DNA of 64,000 nucleotides, taken from the NCBI RefSeq assembly GCF_025465275.1, contig NZ_JAODNK010000131.1, forward strand, positions 62,001-126,000. Direction: 5' to 3'. Made by a program: the position numbers and the translations under genes. Below are positions 22,593-32,003 of the stretch, piece after piece (positions within the stretch are counted from its first letter, which is position 1; the number at the start of each line of letters is the position of its first letter). Origin of the DNA: Nocardia sp. Its GTDB lineage: Bacteria; Actinomycetota; Actinomycetes; Mycobacteriales; Mycobacteriaceae. The notes beneath the pieces are model-generated. The model made no database searches. It was not told the origin of the DNA and worked only from the letters and a program-made list of their open reading frames with translations.

Positions 22593-24632
22593 GTGGGACA
22601 TTCAGCGTTGGGGCCGACGATTGAGCAGCAAGCCGCAGTCGATGCCTTCGGTCGCGGTAGCCATATGGCGATCCAAGCTGGTGCGGGTACCGGAAAGACC
22701 ACTACGCTTCGGCTGCTATCGGGCGGGACGTCCCGGAGTGGCCTCTACATTGCCTACAACCGGGCGATCGCGGAGGAAGCACGCCGACGTTTCCCTCGAC
22801 ACGTCCGCTGCCGTACTGCCCACTCCATGGCCTACCACGCCGTTGGGCACCGCTACCGTGCTCGCCTGGACGCTCCACGCATCTCTTCGACGAAGGCCGG
22901 TGCAGCACTGGGAATTCACCGCGCGACTATGATCGGTGGCCGAAAGGTGACTCCCGCAGCGCAGTCTTTCGCCACGGTGCGCACCGTCCAAAGATTTTGC
23001 TACTCAGATGATTTGGGTATCGAGTCTCGTCACGTCCCTCGGTTGCGTGGACTGGACTCCGCCGATAGTCACCAAAAGCTGATCGATGTCGTACTGCCGT
23101 TCGCCCGTAAGGCGTGGACGGACCTGCAGGACGAGAACAGTGGCCGGGTCCGGTTCGATCACGATCATTATCTGAAGATGTGGGCGTTGACGCATCCGGC
23201 ACTCGACTACGAATTCATTCTGCTCGACGAGGCACAGGACACCAATCCCGTTGTGGAACAGGTCTTCAATGCGCAGCGGGCGGATTCTCAATTGGTGCTG
23301 GTGGGCGACTCGGCGCAGGCGATCTACGGGTGGCGTGGGGCGCAAGATGTGATGTTCGGGTTCGATGGCAGCCATCTGGGGCTGACTCAGTCCTTTCGAT
23401 TCGGCGCAGCCGTGGCTGAGGAAGCGAACCGATGGCTGACCATTGTGGACGCGCCGATCCGGCTGACCGGTGATGAGCGTGTGACTAGCGAAATCCGCAC
23501 CATAGTCAAAGCCGACGCAGTGCTGTGCCGCACCAATGTCGGAGCAATGCTGGAGGTGATGTCGCAGCTGGCGGACGGCCGAAAAGTGGCACTTGTCGGT
23601 GGTGGTCGATCCCTGGCTCAATTGGCGGAGGCCGCTCGCGACCTTATGGCCGGTCGTAGGAGCAACCATCCAGAGCTCTGCCTGTTCGCTTCGTGGGGTG
23701 AACTGCAGGATTACGCTGAAAACGACCCTGCTGGAGCCGATCTGGCCCCGTTGGTGGCGTTGATCGACGACCACGGCGTGGATGTCGTTCTGGATGCGGT
23801 CGGAAGGCTCAGCAGTGAGAGTGTTGCCGAAGTGACAGTCTCGACCGCCCACAAGGCGAAAGGGCGCGAGTGGGACACCGTCCGCATTGCCGACGACTTC
23901 ACTGAGCCAGAGAACCCCGACGGAACTCGCCCTGCTCCGATCGGTGAAGCCGATGCGCGACTCGCCTATGTCGCGGTCACCAGGGCTCGGCATGGTCTCG
24001 ATCTGGGTGGGTTGGCGTGGGTACGCCAGCACCCTGATGGTCGGCCCGGAACGGTCCGGCCGAATGTTCCGGAACTGCTGCCGGGCGAAGACCGTTCCCT
24101 CGGCTCTGGGCTTTTTGTCGACCTCGTGCCCGATTCTTGCTGGTTCACGAATGTTCGGTCCTGCGTGGACACGAAGGATTGGGAACGTCTTCGAAGGATG
24201 GTCAACAATCGAGCCGGCCATCGATGCGAGATCTGCGGTCGCGGCAAGGACAGCGCAACTCGTCGCTGGCTCGAGGCGCACGAGCGATGGGCCTATGACG
24301 ACACCACCGGTGTGCAGAGCCTGCGTCGAATAATTCTGCTGTGCACGGACTGTCACCAAACCACGCACTTCGGGTTTGCTCAGATCAACGGCCGCGAATC
24401 TCACGCGCTCGCGCATCTGATGAAAGTGACTGGTATGACGGCCGATGAAGCGCAGCAGCATATTGCTGATGCGTTCAGGACATGGAATCGGCGCTCCGCA
24501 CGGGTCTGGCGACTTGACTTGAGCATCCTGACCGGTGCCGGTGTCACGATTGCCCCGCCGCCTGCTGCTGCTGAGCGCGCAGTGGTCGCCGGACAACACC
24601 TTCAGAACTTGCCGCGCCGCAGCGGTTTCTGA
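22593..24632 (+). CDS. UvrD/Rep-type superfamily-1 helicase fused to a C-terminal HNH domain
   Basis: 679 residues from the GTG at 22593 (GGGGAG 5 nt upstream); in-frame starts also exist at 22524 and 22587. The helicase motifs are complete: Q motif TIEQQ, Walker A QAGAGTGKTTT (Lys 35), Walker B ILLDEAQDTNP, motif III LVLVGDSAQAIYGWRGAQD, motif IV QSFRFG, motif V VSTAHKAKGREWDTV, motif VI AYVAVTRARHGL. After about residue 520 comes CEIC (545-548), LEAHERWAYD (560-569) and LCTDCHQTTH (583-592), an HNH-type zinc-nuclease arrangement. Codon usage is less GC3-rich than in its neighbours. It is convergent with an AbiE pair, so an anti-phage or DNA-processing role is inferred. Confidence 0.8.
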   Translation: MGHSALGPTIEQQAAVDAFGRGSHMAIQAGAGTGKTTTLRLLSGGTSRSGLYIAYNRAIAEEARRRFPRHVRCRTAHSMAYHAVGHRYRARLDAPRISSTKAGAALGIHRATMIGGRKVTPAAQSFATVRTVQRFCYSDDLGIESRHVPRLRGLDSADSHQKLIDVVLPFARKAWTDLQDENSGRVRFDHDHYLKMWALTHPALDYEFILLDEAQDTNPVVEQVFNAQRADSQLVLVGDSAQAIYGWRGAQDVMFGFDGSHLGLTQSFRFGAAVAEEANRWLTIVDAPIRLTGDERVTSEIRTIVKADAVLCRTNVGAMLEVMSQLADGRKVALVGGGRSLAQLAEAARDLMAGRRSNHPELCLFASWGELQDYAENDPAGADLAPLVALIDDHGVDVVLDAVGRLSSESVAEVTVSTAHKAKGREWDTVRIADDFTEPENPDGTRPAPIGEADARLAYVAVTRARHGLDLGGLAWVRQHPDGRPGTVRPNVPELLPGEDRSLGSGLFVDLVPDSCWFTNVRSCVDTKDWERLRRMVNNRAGHRCEICGRGKDSATRRWLEAHERWAYDDTTGVQSLRRIILLCTDCHQTTHFGFAQINGRESHALAHLMKVTGMTADEAQQHIADAFRTWNRRSARVWRLDLSILTGAGVTIAPPPAAAERAVVAGQHLQNLPRRSGF

Positions 24633-24669
24633 CCAATCGGGTGGTGATGGTCGTGGTGCGCATCGACTC

Positions 24670-25416
24670 TCAGACGTTGGTCCATGCTTCGCGGACAACT
24701 CGGAGTGCTTCGGCTGCGCTGATCTCGAGTCGGGTTTGGGCGGCCAGTTCGCGTTGCCATTTTTGTTCATCCGGGGCGACGGTGAACAACGTTGCTGATG
24801 GGTATCGGTTGGTGGGACCGTAGCGGCGGAAGAGTTCGGCGGCTTCGGTATCGATGGCTCCGGCATCGGCTAACAGCTTGAGGTCGAACAGGTCTCGCGA
24901 TGCGGAGCGGCCGGCCCAGGCGGCGGTTTTCCATGCGGAGAATGCGGCAGGTGTCGGGACGAGGAGTTGTGCGGGTGGGGCATCGGAGTAGCGCTGGACA
25001 ATGGTGCGGTGCTCGGTCGGCCATGGGGGGTACCCGGTGCTGTTGAGCAGTTGGATACGCACCGAGATGTTGTCGAGAGTGGTGAGTACCGCCGGCTCGG
25101 TATCACGGACGTTGGTCAACGAGGGCAGCCAACGCAGACCTGGGTACTCGCGCCGAAGTTCCTTTGCTACTACATGTTCCAGTGTCTGTGCGGTTGTCCG
25201 TCGGTTTCCGAGTGCAATGAGGTCGATGTCTTCCGACAGGCGACCGGCGGGAAGTACGGTGCGCGACAGGGCTGTTCCGCCGAAGAAGAGGATGCTGTCG
25301 GCGAAATGCTTACTGATGGCGCCGAGCACGTGGGAGATGAGGTGGTCGCGGTGTACCTGGGCTCGCGCGACACCGAACTGGTTGGCTACTGCTTGTTCGT
25401 CGTGGTCGGTCAGCAT
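24670..25416 (-). CDS. abiEii: AbiEii/AbiGii-family nucleotidyltransferase toxin
   Basis: 248 residues. The nucleotidyltransferase core FFGGTALSR (about 44-52) and RLSEDIDLIAL (59-69) matches the AbiEii DNA-polymerase-beta-like fold, with SRDLFDLKLLAD typical of the helical second half. In AbiE systems this toxin blocks growth by adding nucleotides to RNA, giving abortive infection. It starts one base after the stop of abiEi (TGAAATG), so the pair is translationally coupled. Its catalytic residues appear intact. Confidence 0.82.
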   Translation of the reverse strand: MLTDHDEQAVANQFGVARAQVHRDHLISHVLGAISKHFADSILFFGGTALSRTVLPAGRLSEDIDLIALGNRRTTAQTLEHVVAKELRREYPGLRWLPSLTNVRDTEPAVLTTLDNISVRIQLLNSTGYPPWPTEHRTIVQRYSDAPPAQLLVPTPAAFSAWKTAAWAGRSASRDLFDLKLLADAGAIDTEAAELFRRYGPTNRYPSATLFTVAPDEQKWQRELAAQTRLEISAAEALRVVREAWTNV

Positions 25417-25417
25417 T

Positions 25418-26050
25418 TCAGGCAGCCTCGAGTAGACGGTCGAGTGTAGGTTTGCGGCGCTGTCGGGTGGCGAGCTCGGCTAGTAGTTCGCGATCGGCGT
25501 GTGGTAGCAGGGCGAAGGCTGCACCTCTCGCTTCGTCGGGAAGCCCGCCGAGTTCCGGACGTGCAGCGAGGTCGATGATCGTTTGCTCAACGGTGGTGAT
25601 CCAGCCGGCGCCGAGTTCCCATCGATGCCGCTGGATGTCCAGGCTCCGGACATCGCGACGAACATAGATCGCAGTGGCGGCGCGGTCGCTCAGCTGTACC
25701 GCGGCTCGGTGTCGGCCGGCGGCCACAACCGCGACGCCCAGTGCTCTCGGTACGGTGCCGTAGACACGGGCAGCAGACAACCCCATCAGTGCCACGGTAT
25801 CGATGCCCTCGTCTGCGGCGGCGATACCGAGAGCTGTGGGTTCGAGTTCCGGTATCCATGACTGCCCGACGCGGTCGTCAGGGACGATGGCGTAGTAGCC
25901 GGTGGCGACGCGGTGCAGCGCACCGCTATTGGCGAGGCGGGCAAATTCGGGCCGGGGATGTGCGTAGACGCCAACGGCATCGCGCGGACGGAGCACTCGT
26001 AACGGGCGCTGGAGCAATTCCGTGGGAACCCGGGCAGTCGTTCTGGCCAT
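25418..26050 (-). CDS. abiEi: AbiEi-family antitoxin
   Basis: 210 residues from the ATG at 26050, which has GGAGG at good spacing. The N-terminal winged helix (RVLRPRDAVGVYAHPRPEFARLANSGALHRVATGYYAIVP) and the C-terminal block TTVEQTIIDLAARPELGGLPDEA fit the AbiEi type IV antitoxin, which represses its own promoter and neutralises AbiEii without binding it. It is first in the two-gene operon. The promoter region lies at 26051-26110, between this gene and the divergent carboxylase gene. Confidence 0.8.
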   Translation of the reverse strand: MARTTARVPTELLQRPLRVLRPRDAVGVYAHPRPEFARLANSGALHRVATGYYAIVPDDRVGQSWIPELEPTALGIAAADEGIDTVALMGLSAARVYGTVPRALGVAVVAAGRHRAAVQLSDRAATAIYVRRDVRSLDIQRHRWELGAGWITTVEQTIIDLAARPELGGLPDEARGAAFALLPHADRELLAELATRQRRKPTLDRLLEAA

Positions 26051-26154
26051 AACTGTCACCTCCGTATGGTTATAGCCTACTCTCATGCCAGTCACTTGGA
26101 AGTCGAATAGCTGATCGGCGCGCCATCGCTCACTTCATGGGTAAAACTGGCGGG

Positions 26155-29100
26155 ATGCACATCGTTGTGGTGAACCGTGGGGAAGTGGCCGTCCGAGTGG
26201 TGCGGACTGCGCGGGAGAACGGGTTCGCCACGCTGGCGGTGTACACCGGCGCTGAGGCGGGGGCCTTGGTGGTGCGGTTGGCCGATGATGCGGTGCGGCT
26301 GGCGGGGAGTGGGGCCGCGGCCTACCTCGATATCGCTGAGGTGGTGGGGGCGGCCCGCAAGGCGGGGGAGGGTGCGCTCGTGCATCCGGGGTATGGGTTC
26401 CTCAGTGAGAGTGCGGAGTTCGCGGAAGCTTGTGCGGCGGCGGGGCTGGTGTTTGTCGGGCCGCAGGTGGAGGTGCTGCGGTTGTTCGGGGATAAGGTGG
26501 CGGCGCGGGCGGCGGCTGAGCGGGCAGGAGTGCCGGTATTGCCGGCGACGGGGAGTGTGGCTACGCCTGAGGAGATCGGGGAGCTGTTGGCCGCGCATTC
26601 CGGCGGGGTCATGGTGAAAGCCGCAGCGGGTGGTGGCGGGCGCGGTATGCGTGTGGTGCGGGATCCTGCGCAGGTGGCGGAGGCGTTCGAGCGCTGTCGG
26701 TCGGAGGCGTTGGCGGGGTTCGGTGATGATGCCGTGTACGCCGAGGCGCTGGTGGCCGAGGCTCGGCATATCGAGGTGCAGATCGTCGCGGATGGGGTGC
26801 GCGCGGTGGCGGTGGGGGATCGGGACTGCAGTGTGCAGCGGCGGCAGCAGAAGTTGGTGGAGATCGCGCCTGCGCCGAATCTTGATGTGGCACTGCGGGA
26901 ACGGCTGCACGAGCAGGCGGTCCGGCTGGCCGAGTCGGTGGGATGCCGCGGGGTGATCACGGTCGAATTTCTGCTCAGCGGCGTGGATTCCTGGTTCCTC
27001 GAGGTGAATCCGCGGCTGCAGGTGGAACATACGGTCACCGAGGAGGTTAGCGGGCTGGATCTGGTGGCGATCCAATTCGCATTGGCGCAGGGCCGCACTC
27101 TCGATGATCTGGACCTGGCGGCGACTGCCCCGCGCGGGTATGCGGTGCAGGCGCGGGTGAATGCCGAAATCGTCACGGCGGGTGGGGATGTGCTGCCCAG
27201 CACCGGAATCATCGCCCAGTTCGCCGCCCCGACCGGTGTGGGTGTGCGAGTGGATACCGCCGCCTTCAGCGGTATGCGGCAGGACGCCAAGTTCGATTCC
27301 CTGCTGGCGAAGGTCATTACGCGCGGATCGTCGTATCCGGCCGCCCTGCGGCGCGCGACCGACGCATTGGCCGAGACGGTGATCGTCGGCATCGAAACCA
27401 ATCTCGCGGTGCAGCGGGCGGTGCTCGATGAACTGGCCACCGCAGGTCCGGTGTCGACCTCCTGGTTCGAACAGCGAATGAGCGAATTAGTTTCCCGCGC
27501 AGCCGATTACGCTCCGGCCCCTATGCGTGTCGCGGATCTCGATCAGCCCGGGCAAGAGGCTGCAGCCGATCTGGCCGAGGGCGAGCAGGCGCTGCGCTCA
27601 CCGATGGGCGGCACCGTGGTCACCGTGGTGGAGCCGGGCACACTAGTGGCCGCCGGCGCCGAGGTCGCGGTACTCGAGGCAATGAAAATGCAGCACGTGG
27701 TGCGTGCCGAGCAGCCGCTGCGAGTGTTGCGTCCGCTCGTCGAACCGGGCGATGTGATCGATCCGCACGCGCCCCTGCTCATCTGGGTGGAGGCCGATCA
27801 CGAGGGTGAAGCTGCGGAATGCGAAGCGGTCGACCTGGATTCGATTCGCCCCGATCTCGCCGAGGTGCGAGATCGGCACCGAATCGGACTCGACGAGTCC
27901 CGTTCGCAGGCGGTCGCCAAACGACACCGCCTGGGCCGCCGCACCGCACGGCAGAACATTGCCGATCTGGTCGATGACGACAGCTTCGTCGAGTACGGCG
28001 CGCTGGCAGTCGCGGCCCAGCGCCTGCGCCGCAGCCCGGAAGACTTGATCGCGAACACCCCTGCCGACGGTCTGATCGGCGGCGTAGCTACCGTCAATGC
28101 CGATCACTTCGGCGCGGAGGCGACCCGGGTCGTCGTCATGTCCTACGACTACACGGTGCTCGCGGGCACCCAGGGCATGCGCAATCACGCCAAGACCGAC
28201 CGCATGCTGGAACTGGCCGCCGCCCAGGAACTTCCGGTGATCTTCTTCACCGAGGGCGGCGGTGGCCGTCCGGGTGACACCGACTATGCGGGCATCTCCG
28301 GCCTCGATGTCACCACCTTCCGTGCCATGGGCGCGCTCTCCGGCCGGGTTCCGTTGATCGGCATCGTGTCCGGTCGCTGCTTCGCCGGCAATGCCGCGCT
28401 GCTGGGTATGTGCGATGTCGTGATCGCCACCCCCGATGCGAATATCGGCATGGGCGGTCCGGCCATGATCGAGGGCGGCGGACTGGGTGTCTACGCGCCC
28501 GAGGACATCGGCCCGATCGACGTGCAGCGCCGAAATGGCGTGGTGCACATCGTCGCCGCCGACGAGGCGGAAGCGGTGGCCGTCGCACGCCGATATCTCG
28601 CATACTTCCAAGGCATCGAGTCCGATTGGGCCGCACCGGATCCGCGCCTGTCCCGTCACGTGGTGCCTGAGGACCGCCTGCGCGCCTTCGATATTCGCGC
28701 TGCCATCGAATCCGTCGCAGACACCGGCTCGGTCCTGGAACTGCGCCGTGACTGGGGCATCGGTGTCGTCACCGCCCTGATCCGCGTACAGGGCCGCGCC
28801 TTCGGCCTCATCGCCAATGACTGCCACCATCTGGGCGGCGCCATCGACGCCCCCGCCGCCGACAAACTCAGCGCCTTCCTGCGCCTGTGCGACGCCCACG
28901 GCCTGCCGGTCGTATCACTCTGTGACACTCCAGGTTTCATGGTGGGCCCGGAAGCCGAAACCCAAGCCACAGTCACGAAGTTCAGCCGCCTGTTCATCGA
29001 TGCGGCGGCCCTGTCTGTGCCATGGGGCACCATCATCCTGCGTAAGGGCTACGGCCTCGGCGCACAAGCCATGGCAGCAGGCTCCTTCCGCGCCCCGCGT

Positions 29101-29340
29101 TTCGTAGTCGCCTGGCCCACCGGTGAAATCGGCGGCATGGGCCTGGAAGGCGCAGTCCGCCTGGGCTTCGCCAAGGAACTCGCCGCCCTCGAAAACCCGA
29201 TCGAACGCCAAACCGCCTTCGACAACCTGGTCAAACTGGCCTACGCCAACGGCAAGGCCCTGACCGCCGCCACCGTCCTCGAACTGGACGATGTCATCGA
29301 CCCCGCCGATACCCGTCGCTGGATCGATACATTGAGGTAG
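26155..29340 (+). CDS. Single-chain acyl-CoA carboxylase (biotin carboxylase, biotin carrier and carboxyltransferase fused)
   Basis: 1061 residues from the ATG at 26155 (an ATG at 26137 is also in frame). Biotin carboxylase occupies about 1-450 (IVVVNRGEVAVRVVRTARE, LVHPGYGFLSESAEFA, KAAAGGGGRGMRVV, FLEVNPRLQVEHTVTE). The carrier domain includes LEAMKMQHVV with biotinyl Lys about 511. The carboxyltransferase follows at about 570-1060 (EGGGGRPGD, DTPGFMVGPEAE, RKGYGLGAQAMAAGS). The architecture equals the long-chain acyl-CoA carboxylases (LCC) described in Mycobacterium avium. An acyl-CoA dehydrogenase follows 42 bp downstream. Synonymous codons switch from G-ending to C-ending between the front and back halves. 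Confidence 0.9.
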   Translation: MHIVVVNRGEVAVRVVRTARENGFATLAVYTGAEAGALVVRLADDAVRLAGSGAAAYLDIAEVVGAARKAGEGALVHPGYGFLSESAEFAEACAAAGLVFVGPQVEVLRLFGDKVAARAAAERAGVPVLPATGSVATPEEIGELLAAHSGGVMVKAAAGGGGRGMRVVRDPAQVAEAFERCRSEALAGFGDDAVYAEALVAEARHIEVQIVADGVRAVAVGDRDCSVQRRQQKLVEIAPAPNLDVALRERLHEQAVRLAESVGCRGVITVEFLLSGVDSWFLEVNPRLQVEHTVTEEVSGLDLVAIQFALAQGRTLDDLDLAATAPRGYAVQARVNAEIVTAGGDVLPSTGIIAQFAAPTGVGVRVDTAAFSGMRQDAKFDSLLAKVITRGSSYPAALRRATDALAETVIVGIETNLAVQRAVLDELATAGPVSTSWFEQRMSELVSRAADYAPAPMRVADLDQPGQEAAADLAEGEQALRSPMGGTVVTVVEPGTLVAAGAEVAVLEAMKMQHVVRAEQPLRVLRPLVEPGDVIDPHAPLLIWVEADHEGEAAECEAVDLDSIRPDLAEVRDRHRIGLDESRSQAVAKRHRLGRRTARQNIADLVDDDSFVEYGALAVAAQRLRRSPEDLIANTPADGLIGGVATVNADHFGAEATRVVVMSYDYTVLAGTQGMRNHAKTDRMLELAAAQELPVIFFTEGGGGRPGDTDYAGISGLDVTTFRAMGALSGRVPLIGIVSGRCFAGNAALLGMCDVVIATPDANIGMGGPAMIEGGGLGVYAPEDIGPIDVQRRNGVVHIVAADEAEAVAVARRYLAYFQGIESDWAAPDPRLSRHVVPEDRLRAFDIRAAIESVADTGSVLELRRDWGIGVVTALIRVQGRAFGLIANDCHHLGGAIDAPAADKLSAFLRLCDAHGLPVVSLCDTPGFMVGPEAETQATVTKFSRLFIDAAALSVPWGTIILRKGYGLGAQAMAAGSFRAPRFVVAWPTGEIGGMGLEGAVRLGFAKELAALENPIERQTAFDNLVKLAYANGKALTAATVLELDDVIDPADTRRWIDTLR

Positions 29341-29382
29341 TGCCGCAGCGTTACTCTCGTTCTATCGACGAAGGAGCGCGGC

Positions 29383-30528
29383 GTGATCTACAGCAGCGAG
29401 CACCAGCAGTTTCGGGCCACGGTCCGCCGTTACGTCGAGCAGAACATCAATCCGCACGTCGACGAGTGGGAACGTGCCGAGATGATGCCGCTGCACGAGA
29501 TTTTCGCCGATATGGCGAAGCTCGGGATGTTGGGGCTCGAGTACGACCCGGCGTACGGCGGCCAGGGGGCGGATCACCTGTTCACGATGGTGCTGTGCCA
29601 GGAGATGGGCCGCGTCGCGCACGGGTCGTTCCCCATGGCGTTCGGTGTGCAGGTCGCTATGGCGACGCCGTCACTGCACGAACACGGCAGTGACGAGCTC
29701 AAGCTCGAGTATCTGGCTCCGGCCATGCGCGGGGAAATGGTCTGCGGCGTCGCGGTCACCGAACCGGAAGCAGGGTCCGACGTCGCGGGCATCCGCACCC
29801 ACGCTCGTCGTGACGGCGACGACTGGGTGATCAACGGCTCGAAGATGTTCATCACCAATTCCGTACAGGCCGACTGGCTCTGCACCTTGGTACGCACCTC
29901 CGACGAGGGCGGCTACCGCGGCATGAGCCAGATCATCGTGCCTACCGCCACTCCCGGATTCAGCGTCGCCAAGAAGCTCGACAAGCTGGGGATGCGCGCC
30001 TCCGATACCGGCCTGCTCACTTTCGACGACGTGCGAGTTCCGGTGCGCAACACCATCGGTGCGATCGGCCGCGGTTTCCAGCAGCAGATGTCGCAGTTCG
30101 TCATGGAGCGCATGTTCGGTTCCTACGGCGCGCCGATCAGCTGCGCCCTGCAACTGGAGCTCACCCGCGACTATGCCCGCCAGCGAAAACTGTTCGGCCA
30201 GCCCCTGACCGCGAACCAATACCTGCAGTACACCTACGCCGAACTCGCCGCCCGGGTGGACATGCTGCGCGTCTACACCGAATCCATTGCCGAGCAATAC
30301 ATGTCCGGCACCGACGTCACCCGCATGGCCACCATCGCCAAACTCGAAGCCGGCCGCCTCACCCGCCAGGTCGTCGACTGGTGCCTCCAGATCCACGGCG
30401 GCATGGGCTACATGGAGGAAACCTGGACCGCCCGAGCCTTCCGAGACAGCCGCCTGCTCAGCATCGGCGGCGGCGCAGATGAAGTCATGCTCCGAGTCCT
30501 GTCCATGATGGACGGCTTCACCGCCTGA
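29383..30528 (+). CDS. Acyl-CoA dehydrogenase
   Basis: 381 residues, the usual size. FAD and substrate signatures include CGVAVTEPEAGSDVAGIRTHARRDGDDWVINGSKMFITN, LTFDDVRVPVRNTIG, RQRKLFGQPLTANQ and the C-terminal QIHGGMGYMEET...RDSRLLSIGGGADEVM. It introduces the alpha-beta double bond in acyl-CoA substrates. GTG start with AAGGAG upstream. The position directly after the single-chain carboxylase suggests a shared pathway for a particular branched or long acyl-CoA; citronellyl-CoA-type degradation has the same gene combination, but this is inference. Confidence 0.88.
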   Translation: MIYSSEHQQFRATVRRYVEQNINPHVDEWERAEMMPLHEIFADMAKLGMLGLEYDPAYGGQGADHLFTMVLCQEMGRVAHGSFPMAFGVQVAMATPSLHEHGSDELKLEYLAPAMRGEMVCGVAVTEPEAGSDVAGIRTHARRDGDDWVINGSKMFITNSVQADWLCTLVRTSDEGGYRGMSQIIVPTATPGFSVAKKLDKLGMRASDTGLLTFDDVRVPVRNTIGAIGRGFQQQMSQFVMERMFGSYGAPISCALQLELTRDYARQRKLFGQPLTANQYLQYTYAELAARVDMLRVYTESIAEQYMSGTDVTRMATIAKLEAGRLTRQVVDWCLQIHGGMGYMEETWTARAFRDSRLLSIGGGADEVMLRVLSMMDGFTA

Positions 30529-30544
30529 CGAACGCTGAACGCCC

Positions 30545-30575
30545 TTGCGTTCGAGTGCACTCGAAGCCCTAGCGT
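30545..30575 (+). promoter_or_regulatory. MerR-type promoter with 16-bp perfect palindrome
   Basis: -35 TTGCGT (30545-30550) and -10 TAGCGT (30570-30575) are separated by a 19-bp spacer, the long spacer typical of MerR-activated promoters. The perfect palindrome TTCGAGTGCACTCGAA (30550-30565) fills the spacer. The target is the AKR-merR operon. Confidence 0.75.
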
Positions 30576-30599
30576 CGGCTGTGTCGAAAGGAGAGTGCC

Positions 30600-31460
30600 A
30601 TGCAGCCGATGGTCACGTTGAACAATGGGGTCGAGATGCCGGTACTCGGTGTCGGGACATGGCAATTGGCGGAGGGGGTCGCCGAACTGGTGGTATCGGA
30701 GGCGCTGGCGGTGGGGTATCGCGCGGTGGACACTGCGGCCGCGTACGGGAATGAGCGGGGTGTCGGGCGTGCGGTGCGGAGCTCGGGGCTGGCGCGGTCG
30801 GAAGTTTTCCTGACGACCAAGCTGGTGGATCGCGAGGGATATCGGCATACCGTCGAGAGCTGCCATGCCAGTCTGGACCGGCTCGGGGTCGAGTTCCTCG
30901 ACCTGTACCTGGTGCACTGGCCATTCGATGCCGTGAGCGGTGAGACGTGGCGGGCATTGCAGGATCTGTACGCGGACGGTCTGGTGCGTGCGATCGGGGT
31001 GTCGAATTACTCAGCGGCGCGGCTGGATCGGCTGATCAGGGACGCCGAGGTGGTGCCTGCGGTGAACCAGATCGAGTTGCATCCGCGTCTCACTCAGATC
31101 GACCTGCGGAAATACTGTGCGGCACAGGGGATTGCGGTCGAATCGTGGAGCCCGCTAATGCAGGGTGGGGAGCTGCTGGATCATCCGGTGATTCGCAGTG
31201 TCGCCGAGGCGGCCGGAAGGACTGCGGCGCAGGTGATCCTGCGCTGGCACGTGCAGCACGGATTGATCGTCATCCCGCGATCCACGAATCCGGGCCGTCT
31301 GCGGGAGAATGCGGCCCTCTTCGATTTCGAGCTCAGCGCGGCGCAGCTGCGCGTACTGGACGGGCTGGAGGAGAATAGACGGGCCAGCCCCCTCGCAGAT
31401 CCGGAGACGTATGTCTTCAGCGACGAGACCTACCAGACCCTCCAGGCCATGAATGACTGA
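30600..31460 (+). CDS. Aldo/keto reductase
   Basis: 286 residues with the AKR TIM-barrel pattern: GVGTWQL, the tetrad regions RAVDTAAAYGNE (Asp, Tyr), FLTTKLVD (Lys) and YLVHWPFD (His), then IGVSNYSAARLDRL, NQIELHP and VIPRSTNPGRLRENAALFDFEL for NADPH binding. It reduces aldehydes or ketones; the specific substrate is not evident. The ATG has AAGGAG upstream. It overlaps the following merR by 8 nt and both are behind a MerR-type promoter. Confidence 0.88.
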   Translation: MQPMVTLNNGVEMPVLGVGTWQLAEGVAELVVSEALAVGYRAVDTAAAYGNERGVGRAVRSSGLARSEVFLTTKLVDREGYRHTVESCHASLDRLGVEFLDLYLVHWPFDAVSGETWRALQDLYADGLVRAIGVSNYSAARLDRLIRDAEVVPAVNQIELHPRLTQIDLRKYCAAQGIAVESWSPLMQGGELLDHPVIRSVAEAAGRTAAQVILRWHVQHGLIVIPRSTNPGRLRENAALFDFELSAAQLRVLDGLEENRRASPLADPETYVFSDETYQTLQAMND

Positions 31461-31854
31461 AGCACTCACCGTCGGCCAGGTTGCCGACCGACTGGGCATC
31501 AGCGCCCACACCTTGCGTTACTACGAGTCCGAGGGACTGCTCGGGGACGTCGTCGCACGCAATTCCCAAGGGCACCGCCGCTATTCGGAGCAGGCGGTGC
31601 TGTGGGTGCGGCTGCTGCAATGCCTGCGCGATACCGGAATGCCGATCGCGGAGGTGAAGCGTTTCGCCGATATGGCCCAGCAGGGCCTGGCGACGCTGGC
31701 GCAGCGGCTGGCACTGATCCGGCAGTATCAAGCGCTGCTGGATGCGGACATCGAGCGACTACAACAGGCGCGAGCCATGCTCTCGGACAAGGAAATCCGA
31801 TACGAGCAGCTGCTACTGGAACAGCAGAACCCGTCGAACGCGCCGCAGCACTAA
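31453..31854 (+). CDS. MerR-family transcriptional regulator
   Basis: 133 residues. The HTH is TVGQVADRLGISAHTLRYYESEGLLGDVVARNSQGHRRYSEQAVLWVRLLQCLRDTGMPIAEVKRF, and a coiled-coil dimer helix follows (ALIRQYQALLDADIERLQQARAMLSDKEIRYEQLL). There is no cysteine metal-binding C-terminus, so it is of the organic-effector type often linked to aldo/keto reductases. It overlaps the AKR gene, and self-activation through the palindromic 19-bp-spacer promoter is likely. Confidence 0.87.
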   Translation: MTEALTVGQVADRLGISAHTLRYYESEGLLGDVVARNSQGHRRYSEQAVLWVRLLQCLRDTGMPIAEVKRFADMAQQGLATLAQRLALIRQYQALLDADIERLQQARAMLSDKEIRYEQLLLEQQNPSNAPQH

Positions 31855-32003
31855 CGCGGCGTCCACAGACCTTCGTCAGCTAAGAACCCAACAGCCTGTG
31901 TCAAGAACCGCGCAGCACGTGTCGGGATAGGACAGCACTCATAGATGTTGTTCGGCGTGGAGGCGTGCTGTTCGGTTCTGCCGGAGTAGTGATGGACGCC
32001 GCG

